Shown here: positions 10,726-23,446 of the stretch, in pieces
Position numbering within the stretch: position 1 is the stretch's first letter
Layout: each line of letters begins with the position of its first letter
Assembly: GCF_001723175.1 (NCBI RefSeq)
Contig: NC_064651.1
Coordinates: 2,542,001-2,606,000, forward strand
Direction: 5' to 3'
Source of the DNA: Penicillium oxalicum
Lineage: Eukaryota > Ascomycota > Eurotiomycetes > Eurotiales > Aspergillaceae
Length of the DNA stretch: 64,000 nucleotides
Notes under the pieces: model-generated
Databases searched by the model: none
Told to the model about the DNA's origin: nothing
The model's input: the letters and a program-made list of their open reading frames with translations, nothing else
Program-made: the position numbers and the translations under genes

Positions 10726-13488
10726 AATTTGACATGAGATTTCATGGCCGACAGACCAGAGCTGATTGCAAGCGCACGAGACCTTCCATACCAGCACCGA
10801 CCCAACAAGACCGGCCCTCAGCAAGAGCAACCTTTAGATCTTCCACGCTCTCTGGCTTGGGACGTGGCGTCTCTGCATGGAACACGGCCTCTAGTTACCC
10901 CCTTCTTCGGATCAGCATTTTATGGCTGAATGTCATGTTTCAAGTATGCACTCGGCCCCTTCGCACGCTACAGGAGGACGACTGAGTGCAAAGTTGGGAC
11001 CGATCTTCGTGGGTCTCCACTCGGAACGGTCGACCACTAATTCCCGGGGCCACTGGACTCGGTCGTTCTAAAATTAATTGTTGTCGAACGTGCATGCCGT
11101 CGTGGAGATTGCAGCGGGCAACGATACCGCGATGCAGGACGGTCATTTCTGCCCGAGTGTCAATCCTTGGGCGATCCCAGTTTCACTTGCGGACCTGCAG
11201 ACCCCGTTGAGCTTGTTTGTCGATTCGGCCTACTCAAGATGGTCTTTCCGCGAGTGTCCACTGATTCCACTCTCTCCCCGACTCAAGTGTCCTGACTGGC
11301 TCGTTCCTCCTTGTGCAGGACCCGGTCGCTGGAAAGAGCCGCTCTGCTGATCGTCGCTAAACCCAAACCAGAATAAGCACAAAGGGGAGTCCACTCTCGC
11401 TACTGTAAGCATGGAGCCAATCGCATTTGAGCTGGCGGCGATGGCGGTCCGACGCAGTGGAACGAGGGGGTTTGATTTTCGAAGAGCTCGGAGAGGGCGA
11501 CGAGCAATCGAGATGAAGCCGATCGGGGGGTTTCCATGACAATTCCAGTTCCTGCGGCCGTAGGTAAATTTTTTTTTCTCATTTACAATGATTGTACCTC
11601 CCCGCGTCCCCCCTGCAGAATGCAGGTGGCGCACACTGCCGAGTTTTAAGAGTTTCTGCCTCTTTCATCCCCTCGACGGTGAGACAGCCCCAACCTAGCC
11701 TCCATCAGATTGGACGATAACTTGGGGTCGGATTTTGAAGAGTCCACGATTGCACACCTCTCCATCCTCTCGGCGGGCCATGCCATCATACCAGATACAT
11801 CGTGATCTGTGTAATACCACTGGTGGTACAGTACCTTTACATTCCTACAGCCAGCTGTCACCGGTATACAGCACGTTCCGAACGGTTCTCTAGTGACACC
11901 GGTGTGTTCAATATTGAGTGACCATCACCCTCCACCACCGCAGCGGGTCAACTTGGTCGACTTGGTCGTTCAGCTGCCCAGAAGTCCAATCGTAGCGTTG
12001 CAGACTCGCACCGTCCCAAGGTTGCACGAAGGCTTGCCCCGTGGGCATTGCTCTCCCCATATGTTCCGTGCGCGGTGTGCCGTGCATGACCCTCTCTCCT
12101 GGCCCCATATCACCATGCACTTTGGACCCGTTGTTTCTGCACTCGTGCCCCGTGCCACATGCGCTGCAGAAAGTCCGGTCTTCATTTGATTCTGATGCGG
12201 TGGAGACAACGTCTTGACAGCTAGAAGAGTGAACCTGGACAAGCATGTATTTTTCCTTTTCAAATATCAATAAATTAATAAATCAATCAACTTCAAGAAG
12301 CAAAACCACCGCCTCGGCGAATGAACTCTGATTCTGTCTCGGTCAGGTGACTCATGTCGAACCGCGTCCAGATTTGGTCTTGACGTGTGAAAGGGGGAAA
12401 TCGAGCAGAGACGGCGGAATGGTGAGAATGACACGGGCAGCGACAGACACGTGTGGCAGGTGTCCACTTTGGTTCATGAGACTCCTCGACTCGCCTACGA
12501 CTTCTAGTGCGATCCATCGCTTCCATTCTTGGTATACTGGACGAGGGTGGCGGCAACCATGATCCACGAGATCCAGGAGATCCATCATCATCTCACGCCC
12601 CCCAGCCTGATACATGACGACTTTTTTGATCATCAGGAACTCCATGACTTTTGACCTTGAATTGAGGAACACACCGTGACGCCGATTCATCCTGCCGTCC
12701 ACTTGTATACTCGCGCATCCGCACACACCTCCAGTCCTCGGTCTTCATTCCGGGGTCTGCACTGCTGCAGACTGCACCTCTCTTCCTGTGGTCGAGAACG
12801 AGAGTGGAACCCCTCGCCTCGTTCGAACCGCTTGGTCAAAGTTCTTACAAGAATCCGCTCACTCCGCTCCTCCCGCTCTGATTGAGTCGGCATCTGCGAT
12901 CGTGCACCTCTGCCCCCCCCCCCCCTCCATCAAACTCACTCGTCAATTCTCTCCCCCAATTCCCTCTCTCCCCCCCCCTCTGCCCTTTGCTCTCCCTTAT
13001 CGCTCCACAGATCATGGGCCGAGTATCATTCGCCTTCTAGTGCCCACTCTCATCAATACCACCGTCCCACCGGACCTCCGGACCGTCTTGCGAGGCTGTA
13101 CCTGGCCCGCCCGGCGTCATCCATTCCATCGCATCGGCTTGGCCTCGCCCTCGGTCAGCCCGGTCTATTGATCCTCCTTTTCCTTCCCGGATCGCCGGTC
13201 GCCAGAGCAAAAGGAGAAAGAGAAGAAAACAAAAAGACAACCTTATCTCATACGGCACGCCTTCTTCCCCACGAAGTCTCTTTGGTCCTTTCAAATGAAT
13301 ATCGCCGCACTCCTGTACCGACATACTCGCGTCTGAAACCCTCGCTACCCGGTCAGGCCTAAATCTGTATATTACAAAGAGGCGATAAGGTCCCCTCATC
13401 GGTGAATTTTCACTCCGTTCAACTCTCTGTCCGCCCAAAGAACGAAAAAACACCCCTCATGCGCAATTTCCCACCTTACTCCTCCACC
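10726..13488. other. 2.8-kb intergenic region
   Basis: No gene recognised. From about 12890 the plus strand becomes strongly pyrimidine-rich, including C runs at 12913-12924 and near 12970, which is the usual look of an Aspergillaceae promoter and leader; it probably serves the regulator starting at 13489. The earlier part (10730-12260) shows only short random frames. Confidence 0.5.
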
Positions 13489-15525
13489 ATGGCCTCAATA
13501 AATTCCGAAAGGGCCAACCCCAATCCGACGCCGGATGCACCCAGCGTTCGATGGCAATTCATCGACGCGTCCAATAACAGCCGCAGCAACCTTACTCGAG
13601 TTAAGCGTCATGTCATGCAAGAGTACATGCGCCAGAAAAAGGGAGGCTCCCGCAACAGCGAAAGTGAAGATGACCAAAGTCGTCCAGTCGCCACGGGTCG
13701 TCGGTCCAAAAAGAGCCGCCCCACGAGTCGGAGAACCCCACGAAAGACGCCCAAGGCCGACAAACAAAATGAACAGCCCACAACTTCCAGGACGAAGCGA
13801 AAGAAGGCGACCTCTGGGGACAGGCTCAATCCAACGGAAGAGGTCGAAGAGATCAGTCGAGATCTTATCACCGAGTCCACCGGACCGTCGTCACTACCCA
13901 TCGACATTACGAAAACCACTTTTACCGTGCCATTCCGGACCTTGCCATCCACTTCATCACATGAACTCCGCAACTATTTCGATGACTCGGAGGAAGGGCG
14001 TGCCTGCTCACAAGGCAGCTACCCTGCTGATCCATGCCAGACACCCTCCTGGTCCTCCTCTTCACCAATATCATCTTTGGGATTCCCGAGGTCCCCCCGA
14101 ACCATGCTCAGCGCTGCCCGAACAGATCCGTTCAACTCACTCCCCGTGGAATTAGATCTCGATGGCCAGCGGCTCTTTGATTTCTATGTGAATGAGATGC
14201 CGGCATGCTCCTACGGCTCTCATTTCCGGTCCGCCAAGGCCCACAACTGGTATACGAGGGTCTTTGTGCCCGAGGCCATGAAAGGTGCGGTGGCCTTTCA
14301 AAACACCGTCTTGGTACACGCGGCCAATACCTGGGCGTGGGTCCGCAACCAGACCGAAACCCCGGATACTCTCCTCCATCGCGACCGAGCGGTCTCGATG
14401 CTCCGCGAACATCTCACCCGCCATCCGCATGACAACTCCGACGTGGCCATTGTCTCCTGCTTGAGTGCGGCCGCCCTGGAAGACTTTGATCCTCGCCCGG
14501 GCCACAAGGAGATCAGCTGGGTTCACATGCGTGCGGCTCGGGAAATGATCCGATCCCGAGGAGGCTCAGCCGCGTTTGAAAATACTCGACTGGGGATGTT
14601 GATCAACTGGCAAGATTACATTCTGTCCGGGTATGAAACGCACGGCAATACCTTCTTCTTTGACCAGCCTTCACCGACCTCTCCGGCCTCGCCGAGAGTG
14701 CGAAGTCTGTCGACTCAGTCCTCCTACAACAATCTACACTCCCTGCCATCCCCACCCGACTCCACCTCCTCGGCATGCTCGGACTTGACAGCATGTCCGG
14801 ATCTCACTCAAGCGATCGTTGTCACATCAGGGCCATCCCCCATTGATGAAATTCGACTGCAGTGCGAAGAATTCCTCGACTTCCTTCGTCGCTGCGAACA
14901 GCTCGCTCTCTACCAGCGTGACAATTCAGCGGCATGCGACATGGCCCGACACACTGCGGTTCAGGACACTTCTCTCTTGCGGCGGATCCTCGCCGCGCCC
15001 GCCGGGGCTCGATTCACGGCCTCGGGAGATCGAAAGCAGATGGTGGCCCGGATGACTGCGCTCATGATGCTCAACGCGGCTCTGTGGGATTACCGATATT
15101 CCCCGGTGCGCACCGGGACGTTTCTCCGTACACTGGAACAGGCCATGACTGACAGTGAAGTCAGCATGAGTGGATCCGTCGAAGCGATTCTTCAGATCCT
15201 ACTTGAGTGCAATGATGGTCCCCTCGAGACCTGGGCCGCTGGGATGGATGGTTCCGTGACTCCTACCCACCCCGACGCGAGCCCGGATTTTTCACAATAC
15301 CGCCCCACGGCAAACTCCCCCTCTGCCCGTCCTTGGTTTGTTGGCCGGATGTTGAAGATCGCCAAGCGACTAGGGGCGGATTCGTGGTATCGGGTCAATG
15401 AATTCCTTTTCGCATGCCTGACCTTACAAGTATGCGAACCCGGGGTTTGTTTGACGGAGCCCGATCTACGCCGAGAAATCCTCGAAGCACCTCTGACAAG
15501 CTACATCATGCCGTCACTTTGCTGA
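13489..15525 (+). CDS. fungal transcription factor-like protein (Fungal_trans_2 type) without zinc cluster
   Basis: A single open frame of 678 residues. The ATG at 13489 sits in an excellent context (ctccaccatggcc) and starts MASINSERANPN; an upstream in-frame ATG at 13459 is less likely. The N-terminus carries a conserved-looking motif, VRWQFIDAS followed by LTRVKRHVMQEYMRQKK (about residues 20-50), then a basic, Arg/Lys/Thr-rich region (about 55-115). From about residue 210 the protein resembles the C-terminal domain of the fungal regulators placed in Fungal_trans_2: LFDFYVNEMPACSYG, AMKGAVAFQNTVLVHAA, WVHMRAAREMI and MLINWQDYI. No CxxCxxxxxxC cluster is visible, so DNA binding, if any, would rest on the basic segment. 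Proteins of this layout are common in Aspergillus and mostly uncharacterised. No intron is needed. Confidence 0.72.
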   Translation: MASINSERANPNPTPDAPSVRWQFIDASNNSRSNLTRVKRHVMQEYMRQKKGGSRNSESEDDQSRPVATGRRSKKSRPTSRRTPRKTPKADKQNEQPTTSRTKRKKATSGDRLNPTEEVEEISRDLITESTGPSSLPIDITKTTFTVPFRTLPSTSSHELRNYFDDSEEGRACSQGSYPADPCQTPSWSSSSPISSLGFPRSPRTMLSAARTDPFNSLPVELDLDGQRLFDFYVNEMPACSYGSHFRSAKAHNWYTRVFVPEAMKGAVAFQNTVLVHAANTWAWVRNQTETPDTLLHRDRAVSMLREHLTRHPHDNSDVAIVSCLSAAALEDFDPRPGHKEISWVHMRAAREMIRSRGGSAAFENTRLGMLINWQDYILSGYETHGNTFFFDQPSPTSPASPRVRSLSTQSSYNNLHSLPSPPDSTSSACSDLTACPDLTQAIVVTSGPSPIDEIRLQCEEFLDFLRRCEQLALYQRDNSAACDMARHTAVQDTSLLRRILAAPAGARFTASGDRKQMVARMTALMMLNAALWDYRYSPVRTGTFLRTLEQAMTDSEVSMSGSVEAILQILLECNDGPLETWAAGMDGSVTPTHPDASPDFSQYRPTANSPSARPWFVGRMLKIAKRLGADSWYRVNEFLFACLTLQVCEPGVCLTEPDLRREILEAPLTSYIMPSLC

Positions 15526-17248
15526 ACTGGCCCGCCATCATAATGGCGTTGATCGCCTTGATGACCCCTGTACATATATTATGACCTTTCCTTTCCCCCT
15601 TGATTACCAGCACATTACAGGATGGACCATCTGTTAGTTGAATGGGGAACGCTTCTACACATGTAAAGAGAAGAGTTTGCACGGATTATGGATCTCGGGG
15701 CGTTCCCCTTTTTGTTCTTTTCTCCCCCTTCCCCCAGTCCCAGCGGGAACTTTTATACCCTGTCTGATTAATGAAACAGAATATGGATCAATTGATGGAT
15801 GCGCTGGATACTGGCACATATCAGTTCACCAATTCAAGATTGCAGTCTCTCCATGCCCGGTAAAAAAAAACAAATCTCATCCGATCCCCCTGTCACATGA
15901 ACCACATTCCTCCAGTTATTTGTATACAAACCCCGGATCTGCCTAAAGAGTAGTCAGACCAGGCGGCGCGGGAAACTTGCCTGTACAGCGTACACAGGTA
16001 CATACTGGTAGTTCTTGAGTTCCGACGCTACGCGCTACCCAAACCAGTAGATACCAAGTACTTTAGTATGTCTGGCAAATCCAAACTTGCATCTATACAC
16101 AGTAGATACACCCTGCTGTTGAGAGGGGGGGGGATAAGGACCTCAGGGGTTCACAAGGATCAAAAATCTCTATCTTTCTGAATATCCCCTCCTTCCTCTC
16201 GACTATACGAGGGCGATTCACCTACCTACCTATCTACCTACCTTCTTTACAGTAGTTTACTTGTCTATGTGAATTTGATAATTTCCAGCCGTTACCAACA
16301 AGGCTCAGGGCTGGTACGATGCCTCCCTACCTACCTAGAAGGAGGAGTTAATCAGTCGTACATGTGGGCAACATCAACATTAAGATCCATTCACTTTACT
16401 ATAGGTAAAGTATGTTGAGATGTGTAGTGATACTAGGCTCTGGCTCTCCTCTGGATCTCAGCGAAGCAGGCACGTCTACTGTGCAGTCAAGTGCCCTATC
16501 CATGCTTAGGAGACATGCAGACTGAAAGCTGGATCCATCCTAGGTACTGGCTTGCATGATGGAAGTGCTTGAAAGAGTTAATGCTCAGAGCGACGATACA
16601 ATTTCTTGTTCTGGGAATTCTTTTTTCTTTTTTTTAAAAAAAAAGAATTTTCATCTTTCAAGGCGGAGATTGCCCGTGGTGGGGTGGTTGGGTCAAAAGG
16701 TGCTAGTATTGATACTCTCTACCTTGATTCATGGTAGGTTTGACTCGGACATGTAGTATCTCGGGCTAAGACCTAGGTGCCGACCTGGTGGCATGCAAGT
16801 TTTGCCTTAGTTGGCTTGGAATGGGAATAGTGAACATGTATGCATGTGGTTCGGGACTATGTACGCCTGTATGATGAGTACGGGTATGTGCCTGAGGTCC
16901 GTACCTAAAGGAGGTATTGCAGGGACTCGGTGGGCAATGATAGATGACGTCGTTCAGTTGCAGAGGGGGGAGGAAAGGTGGAGAGGAGAGAGGAGAGGAG
17001 GAGGGAAAAAAAAAGCAAACATGAGGTTTTGTCGGAAGAATCCGCACTTGAGATTACTGTGCATACGAAACCGAGGGGGAATGACGCTAAGAAGGAAATG
17101 AGGGGAAGAGTTTGCAGGGAATTGAAACGCAGAGGATGAAGAAGAAAAACAAAAGCAAAGAAACATGAATTTACTCAAGCGGAAAAGCAATGGACGTCTG
17201 GATGATCAATTCCGCATATGCATTATTTGTTCAAGTCTGGACGTTTAC
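15526..17248. other. 1.7-kb region between convergent genes
   Basis: 3' flanks of the regulator (+) and the transporter (-). I see no gene. It holds a short CTAC/CTAT repeat (16221-16242), a polypurine stretch at about 16960-17010, and A/T runs at 16621-16645. Confidence 0.5.
16221..16242 (+). repeat. short tetranucleotide repeat (CTAC/CTAT)
   Basis: Five consecutive cta(c/t)c units in intergenic DNA; related cctacctacc segments recur near 16324-16337. Confidence 0.75.
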
Positions 17249-19144
17249 CTAGGCGATCTCCCCCGTCTTATGATCCCAGATTTCGGCCGAAGGTCTACTC
17301 CCGCGGCCCCAACGATCACTTTTCACGGGGTGCATTGCTAGTGGATGCACAGCCTCGTGATGTGATTGTGGTGGCGTCCAGTCCCTGTCAGATTTTGGAA
17401 GATTGGCAGTTGTTGAGCTGGGCGAGTCGGTGGGCTCTTGCACTTGAGATGGGTCCAAAAAGACCTGCTCAACTTCTTCGAGAGTCTTGCCGACAGTCTC
17501 GGGGTACCAGTACCACACAATGACGACGGCCGCCCAATTGAATGCGACGAAAACATAAAAGTACTTTGATCCCATGCTGGTGAGTGCGATGGGCGAACAC
17601 TGGGCAAAGACCAGGTTCAGACTCCAATTCGTCGCGGTGGCAATGGAAGATCCTCGCGCGCGAATCGCAGTTGGGAAAATCTCCGATTGATAGATCCACG
17701 AGATCATCCCCAGAGCCGTGAAGAAGACTGAGAAGACGAAGAACATGGCGATCGCCGCGCGCAGTGCGTCTTGGTTGGAGTTGGCGTCTCCAAAGTCAAC
17801 GTATCGTGCCAAGGTGGCTTCCACACACATGGCAGCTCCCATGCCCAGCAAGGAAGGGATCAGTAACTTGCGCCGGCCGACCTTGTCGATGAAGGCCATG
17901 AAGATGGTATTCCAAAGCTGCGCCAGCGCACCGGATATGCCGATAATCATCAGGGAAGTGGAGGTGGAGAATCCCAGGGTCTTGTAAAGACGAGGACCGT
18001 AATTCTGGATGACATTTACTCCCGAGCACTGGGTCATGGCTTGTAGACCGCAGGCGAGAAGGATGCGGTACCGCCATTGGTGAGAGAAGAGAAGCTGCCG
18101 CCAGGAGCGAACGGCAAGCCGTTTCTCATACATGACGCTTTCGTGAATCTGGGAAAGCTCTTGATCGACCATTTCCTGATTCGACGCATTGGAATTCAGG
18201 TGGAGATGGGTCAGGACTGCCCGGCCAGCCGCTTCCTTGTTGTGTTCAATTAACCAGCGGGGGGACTCTGGGAGAAACCACACACCACAGACGAGAAGAA
18301 CGGCGGGTAGAGCCTGGAAAGAAAGTGGGAACCGCCAGGAGAAATTCCCGCTGCGTAAAGAGCATCCGTATCCGACCCATTGCTGAACAGAAAGAAAAAA
18401 GAAGGCGGGTCAGTATCAACCAGACACTCCTCGGCCGATTTGACGACAGGGTCTTTTTGGGCTGACTTACAGCCACCATGATGCCGAGTCCAACCATCCA
18501 TTGCTGCATACTTGCCAGGAGGCCTCGGATTCGTGGAGGTGCAACCTCACTCTAACGTCACAGTCAGCTCCATCATGTAGAAGAATGGGCAAGGCAACGT
18601 TCTGCTGAAGGTGGGGGTTCTTCGAGGGGGGAAAGACTGAACATACACAGTAGACAGGAATGGTCGCCGACATCAGTCCTACCGCCAAGCCTGCGATGAA
18701 ACGACCGGCAATGAGCATTGCTACGGTCATCGCCCCTCCCTGAAGCCCAGCTCCGAGGGTGGCTAGCAGGCCTCCGATGAAGATAACCATCCGGCGACCT
18801 CGAAGATCTGAGATGTAGGGTGCAAGGAGAGATCCAACAATCGCACCTCCTGCATGAGACCAGGTTAGATGATCTGTTGCACGAGAAAAGAAGGAGTGAC
18901 GAGTCCTGCGGCACGAGGACGAGCTTCGGTATCGCCGAGGCCCGAAGATGGTGTTCAGGACAGACATACCTGTGTAGGCCGAGATGATACCGCCACTGGC
19001 AGCATCTGATAGATCTGGTGACCCAAAATAGCCTAAGAAAGCATTCTGTTCGATACTCGACGAAATTACACCGGAGTCATAACCAAACAGAAATGAGCCC
19101 AATGCTGCAAAAGCGCAGCAAAAGGTGACAAGTAGATATGGCAT
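17249..19144 (-). CDS. MFS sugar transporter (sugar porter family)
   Basis: Four exons, 19144-18970, 18849-18647, 18551-18471 and 18382-17249, give 530 residues; introns of 120, 95 and 88 nt have GTATGT/GTAAGT donors. The spliced protein has the sugar-porter signatures in order: FLFGYDSGVISSS in helix 1, SDLRGRRM in the loop between helices 2 and 3, GRFIAGLAVG, PVYCSEVAPPRIRG before helix 5, PESPRWLIEH at the middle of the protein, QCSGVNVIQNYGP in helix 7, DKVGRRKL, and PETVGKTLEEVE at the end of helix 12. It should be a 12-helix plasma-membrane proton symporter or facilitator for a sugar or sugar acid; the substrate cannot be told from sequence. The tail (WGRGSRPSAEIWDHKTGEIA) is hydrophilic and cytosolic. 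There is almost no N-terminal cytoplasmic segment before helix 1, which is short for this family. Confidence 0.87.
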
Positions 19145-21425
19145 GATCGTAATTTGGAAAAAAAGGATGAGAGTGTGAAATTCACTTCATGACCCAGAGC
19201 TTCAGAAGTGGACACCCTAGCCGCATGAGTTCTAATCAAAGCACTCGAGGGTAGCGTTGGAGTGTCAGAGAGCCGGAGGGAGGGGATCGGATCTCAACAC
19301 TTCGTTCTGCGGTATCTGATATCTTAGTGATTGAAAGATACGGCCGCCAAGAAAGAGAAAAAGAATGACACTTTCGAGTCAGATTTATCAATGAATCATC
19401 GGAGAGAAATGCCCAGCACGATGAAGAGAGGACAATGGGGTCTTAACAGTCGGATGAAGAACAGGATTAGGTTGAGGATCGTGAAGAGGAGAAGATTGCT
19501 GCAGAGTTCCGACTGAGTTTGGCGGGAGATCACGTCGGGGGGATGTGATTTGCGCCGACGGTCTCCACCGGTGGGTAAGGCCGGCGGGGTGGCCGGACCC
19601 ACTTGTTGAGCCCGCGAAAACAAAAAAAAAAAAAAAAGGTGTGGGAGGCAAAAAGGGTGGTCGGGAGGTTTTCTTGGGCGAATCACTGCAGAAACTCTAT
19701 GCTTAAGTGGTCTCATACATTCCAGAGTGGACTTTTCCCGGTTGTACGTCTGGGTACGGATGTGCTACTGGACTTTGATGTTCACTCGTGACTCCGGTAT
19801 GAGGCAGCAGGGATCCCGAGCAATCAGCACTAGCAACTGGCGGCCGTACGGATGGGAACTACTACACGCAGGAATTCAAGCACCTGCACAACTGTGCATA
19901 TGGCCATATGCAGTAGTATCACCGTCAAATACCGCACTCAACATTTGCAAAAAATATCACCAAGCAGTGTTAGACACCCACTGACAATGCATCGTCCTCA
20001 TCCATCCTCGAGAATGTATAGGTTGTGAAGATAACCAGCTCTGGGGTAAGAGGTAGGAAACACAAGAGACAGAGACAGCAGCGGAAATGCCGGTCAACCT
20101 CGGAAATCCAAACGCACAAGCCTCAAGGAGACCCGTTCCCACGGAACAAGTCAAGACACTCGACATGGAAATGAAAGATGGCTGTCCGCTCAAGAAGAAG
20201 CCGTTAGAACGAGACCACTAACATCTGCCCGAGCGAGGACAGTGACTTGCGTACAGTATGCGCACATGACGGGTAGGGCTACATTCCCACGGAACCTGCA
20301 ACGAGGCGAAATTCGGGGAGTGTTTCACCATGGATAAACAAGGTCTGATGCTCTCAACTCAAGGGTCCTTTGGCTCTGGACGGAACCTGCTACATTCTCG
20401 GTTGAAACCAGCAAGAGCGGGAAGAACCAACCTGATTCGAGGTTGAGAGAAAGGGATGTTGATTCAAGAATGCTGTTTCGTCTTCGAACCCCGACATTCC
20501 AGTCAGTGCACTGAACCACTCATTTGAATGATGCCGGGGTAGACAGTTCACGTGACCTCTCCGCCCCCTCAATAGTCTTCGGTCTTGGTCCGCGCTTTCT
20601 CCACAACCTCCTGCGCGGAGGACGATCGTCGGCAAGGACATGCACATTGATCGCTGTCATCTGTTTCGACTACCCTTTGTTGTGGCAATTCCATCACCAA
20701 GGATAGATGAAATGGACAGTTACTAAGCAGCTGAAAATCACTCAGCAATTTGCTATAGAATACCTGGTTGTTACGATGCTCTTTATGCAATCTTTCATTA
20801 GGAAAGACGTCGATGACCTTACTGTATTACACAAGAGAAGATCAAATGATCATACGATACGTTCGGGGAAAAGGGAAATCTGATTGGGTCTCGTCAATCA
20901 ACCCACCACCCAAGTCGAATGATGACCATCTCAGAATCGCCCCATGCAGTCAATCACAGGAGCGGCGTTTCATCAAATCCATCCTTTTCTTTGCTCACAA
21001 GTCGCGGACGCGCTTTTGGCGAAATTGGAATAGAAATGGTCACCGCCTGGCTATGATGAGCATTAAAGCATTGGATCATCAGTCAATCAGCTAATGCGAG
21101 ACCATGATACACCAGTTGGCGTGTAACTAATTCGCTCCGATCTCAACGACGAAATTGTGAGAGGGCCTGTGTGATATGAGCACGAAGCCTGATCGGCAGG
21201 ATTTCACGACCTAGGTCGTTCACACGCTCAAGCAGAGATCTTGTATCGGCTTCCTTAAGGGATGGAGGATCTTCAGGTCAAGATCAGTGCAACAACTCCA
21301 ATTGTCCACAGGTTCTCCCCATCCGATCTCGCTTGCGCCCGCCTCCACAAGGGCACTATCTACTGATCCAGGATTCTCATATCCGCAATGGCCTCTCCGA
21401 AGATACCTTCTTGATCCCTTCGCCC
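19145..21425. other. 2.3-kb intergenic region
   Basis: Promoter side of the transporter plus unassigned DNA. No frame with a recognisable domain was seen. It contains an A run at 19621-19637. Confidence 0.5.
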
Positions 21426-22560
21426 GATAACTGCCAAGGATGTGTGCGCACAAAAGACCACATGCAATCGCGTAGTACCCAAGTGTGCCGGTTGCCTCAA
21501 GACGAAGATTGAGTGCGTGTTCCAGCCATGGCCGCCGCGGCGAAAAGGAAGCACAATCATGGTGGAGAAGATGTCCATAACAGGCGAGGAATGTTGGCAG
21601 CAATTTGACAATTCGAGAGTCCTTCTGATGGCCAGATACCGGACCGCAGTGACAAAGGCATTCGTCAATGCGTCGAAGCTGGAGACAACTACACTACCGG
21701 TGTTACAGACTTATACGTTTTCCTACCGCGCCTTGCGTACACGAATTGGATCTCACACGCTCTGGACCCCGACGGGAATTGCGATCCTCATGGCCAAACG
21801 GATCGGTCTGCATCGAGACGGAGAAAGTCAGGAATTATCACTATTCATAACGCAAATGCGCCGTTGACTCTTTTGGCAACTCGTCCCGCTGGACAGCTAT
21901 ACTCGCCAAACTTTCAGCACGGGGATCTCGGTCTCGCCTGAGCTATGAGACACGAAGCAGAGGAACCTTTGAATATTAAAGGCGACTATATCTCTACTAG
22001 TATAACTAACTCGTCTTTCGAGTAATGCGGCGCATCTGAAATGATCTTTTATGTAGCTACGCATGGAGCCATCAAATTTCTACCAGTGGACCGGAGTCAA
22101 GCTTATAGGGAAGAGAGGATTAATCTAAATACGGAGCTCGGACGAGTTCCAGCGTCTGATTGAGGAAGCAGAGGTTTGTATTGAATTGAAATTTCTGCAA
22201 TATTGTGACATTTAGAATCCGTCACACCTGTTAACTATTCACATGAGGCGATTCACGATCAATACTGTGCGAGCATTAGCGCGGATACCGCTCCTGATCC
22301 AAGAACACATCAGCGACGAGCAGTGAGAACACATGTGCAGACTTGCCAACGAGGTGCGGACCACAGTTAGTGCTATCTCCAGCAATCTCGCCTTGCGAAA
22401 GTTCTGGTGACAGACGCAAGCATTTTTTCCGTGCGACTCGCTGCTGTACATCCTCGGGAATACTTGCAAGGTTCGCTTGTATAAGCCGGTGGAGCTCAAC
22501 GCTGCGTAGAAGAGGGTGGCAGATGCCTATACGAATAATCAGACCTTAGCTCAAGGTCGA
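21426..22560 (+). pseudogene. degraded Zn(II)2Cys6 transcription factor
   Basis: Pieces of a fungal zinc-cluster regulator can be followed in order on the plus strand but in changing frames. At about 21430-21455 one frame reads NCQGCVRTK (first cysteine pair), then another frame gives CNRVVPKCAGCLKTKIEC (21463-21516), the rest of the cluster. The middle-homology region follows: ILMAKRIGLHRDG and then MRR, a TGA stop at 21865, and LFWQLVPLDSYTR in the same frame. Near 22035-22090 a stretch EMIFYVATHGAIKFL matches the helix after the domain, and near 22435-22500 CDSLLYILGNTCKVRLYKP resembles the C-terminal segment of these proteins, followed by another stop. Several lesions of different kinds (frameshift and stops) mean a true relic, not a single sequencing slip. 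Confidence 0.72.
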
Positions 22561-23446
22561 GGTCCTCTCTTTGTGATCATTGGGCAAGATTGCCCTAAAT
22601 GCCTAGCAGTTAAATCCACCTGATGATTCATCTCTTGAGCCTTCTTTCATCACTACGCTTTGAGCTCAACGGGAACCCAAAGGGAAAGGGACGGGCCGGC
22701 GAGATGACAGCGTGTTCTCGACAGATCAATCCACAGGGGGAGTCTTTTCATTTGACATGTTTTTTAACGACATAGATACAACCGGCCCGAGTATAAGCAA
22801 CAGCTTTACATTCGACTTGCCTTCTGAGTGTCTCTTCTGAGTGTCTCTTCTGAGTGTCTCTTCTGAGTGTCTCTTCTGGGACTAGACGTGTGGGGGAACA
22901 GGTCGGGCATGAGACAAACGAGCCGGTAACTTGCGGCGCTTCTTCTCTGTAGATGAGGCTTGGATTTTGCGGAAGATTGAACACTGGAGTCTGCAGGCTT
23001 GAATGAAGTTCCAAATACCATAAAATTTTGTGAGACATGCCGACTTGAAGTCTGTAATTCTGCCACTACCATGAAATATATGGTGGCGCATTTATTCTCA
23101 AATCCATCTTCTGTACTCTCAATTTCCCCGGTTTATCAACTCATCCAGTTGGAAAGACTATTTCTCTACCTCTGTTGGAGACATACCTGGATCTCCAATA
23201 TCCTGCCATGACCGAGGCTTCTCAATCATCTCGGTCGCGTCCACACAAGATACCAAACATCATCGGACTCACTTAACTCGAGGAAACCTTGGACATTTTC
23301 TGTGGCTGAGGGCCGAAACGCCAGGCAGAACAACAAGGGGGGGGGGCCTATGATCAAATAACGTGGTGACAAAAGTAAGCACACTCGTGTCCCATCCCCA
23401 TATCCAAGAGCGTTGTACATGTATGGCTCATTGAAAGAGTGGGAAT
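22561..23446. other. intergenic DNA with a minisatellite
   Basis: No gene recognised between the two relics. It contains the 15-bp tandem repeat listed separately and an 11-G run around 23337-23347. Confidence 0.5.
22821..22878 (+). repeat. 15-bp tandem repeat, about four copies
   Basis: The unit cttctgagtgtctct is repeated head to tail almost perfectly (22821-22878). It lies between two pseudogenes. There are no unique spacers, so it is not a CRISPR array. Confidence 0.9.

Noticed and set aside
20470..20535. ttcgaacccc on the plus strand, a possible minus-strand tRNA T loop
   Set aside because: The five-base stem does not pair and no cloverleaf can be drawn.
22821..22878. repeat array considered as CRISPR
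   Set aside because: Units are contiguous with no spacers, and the DNA is fungal.
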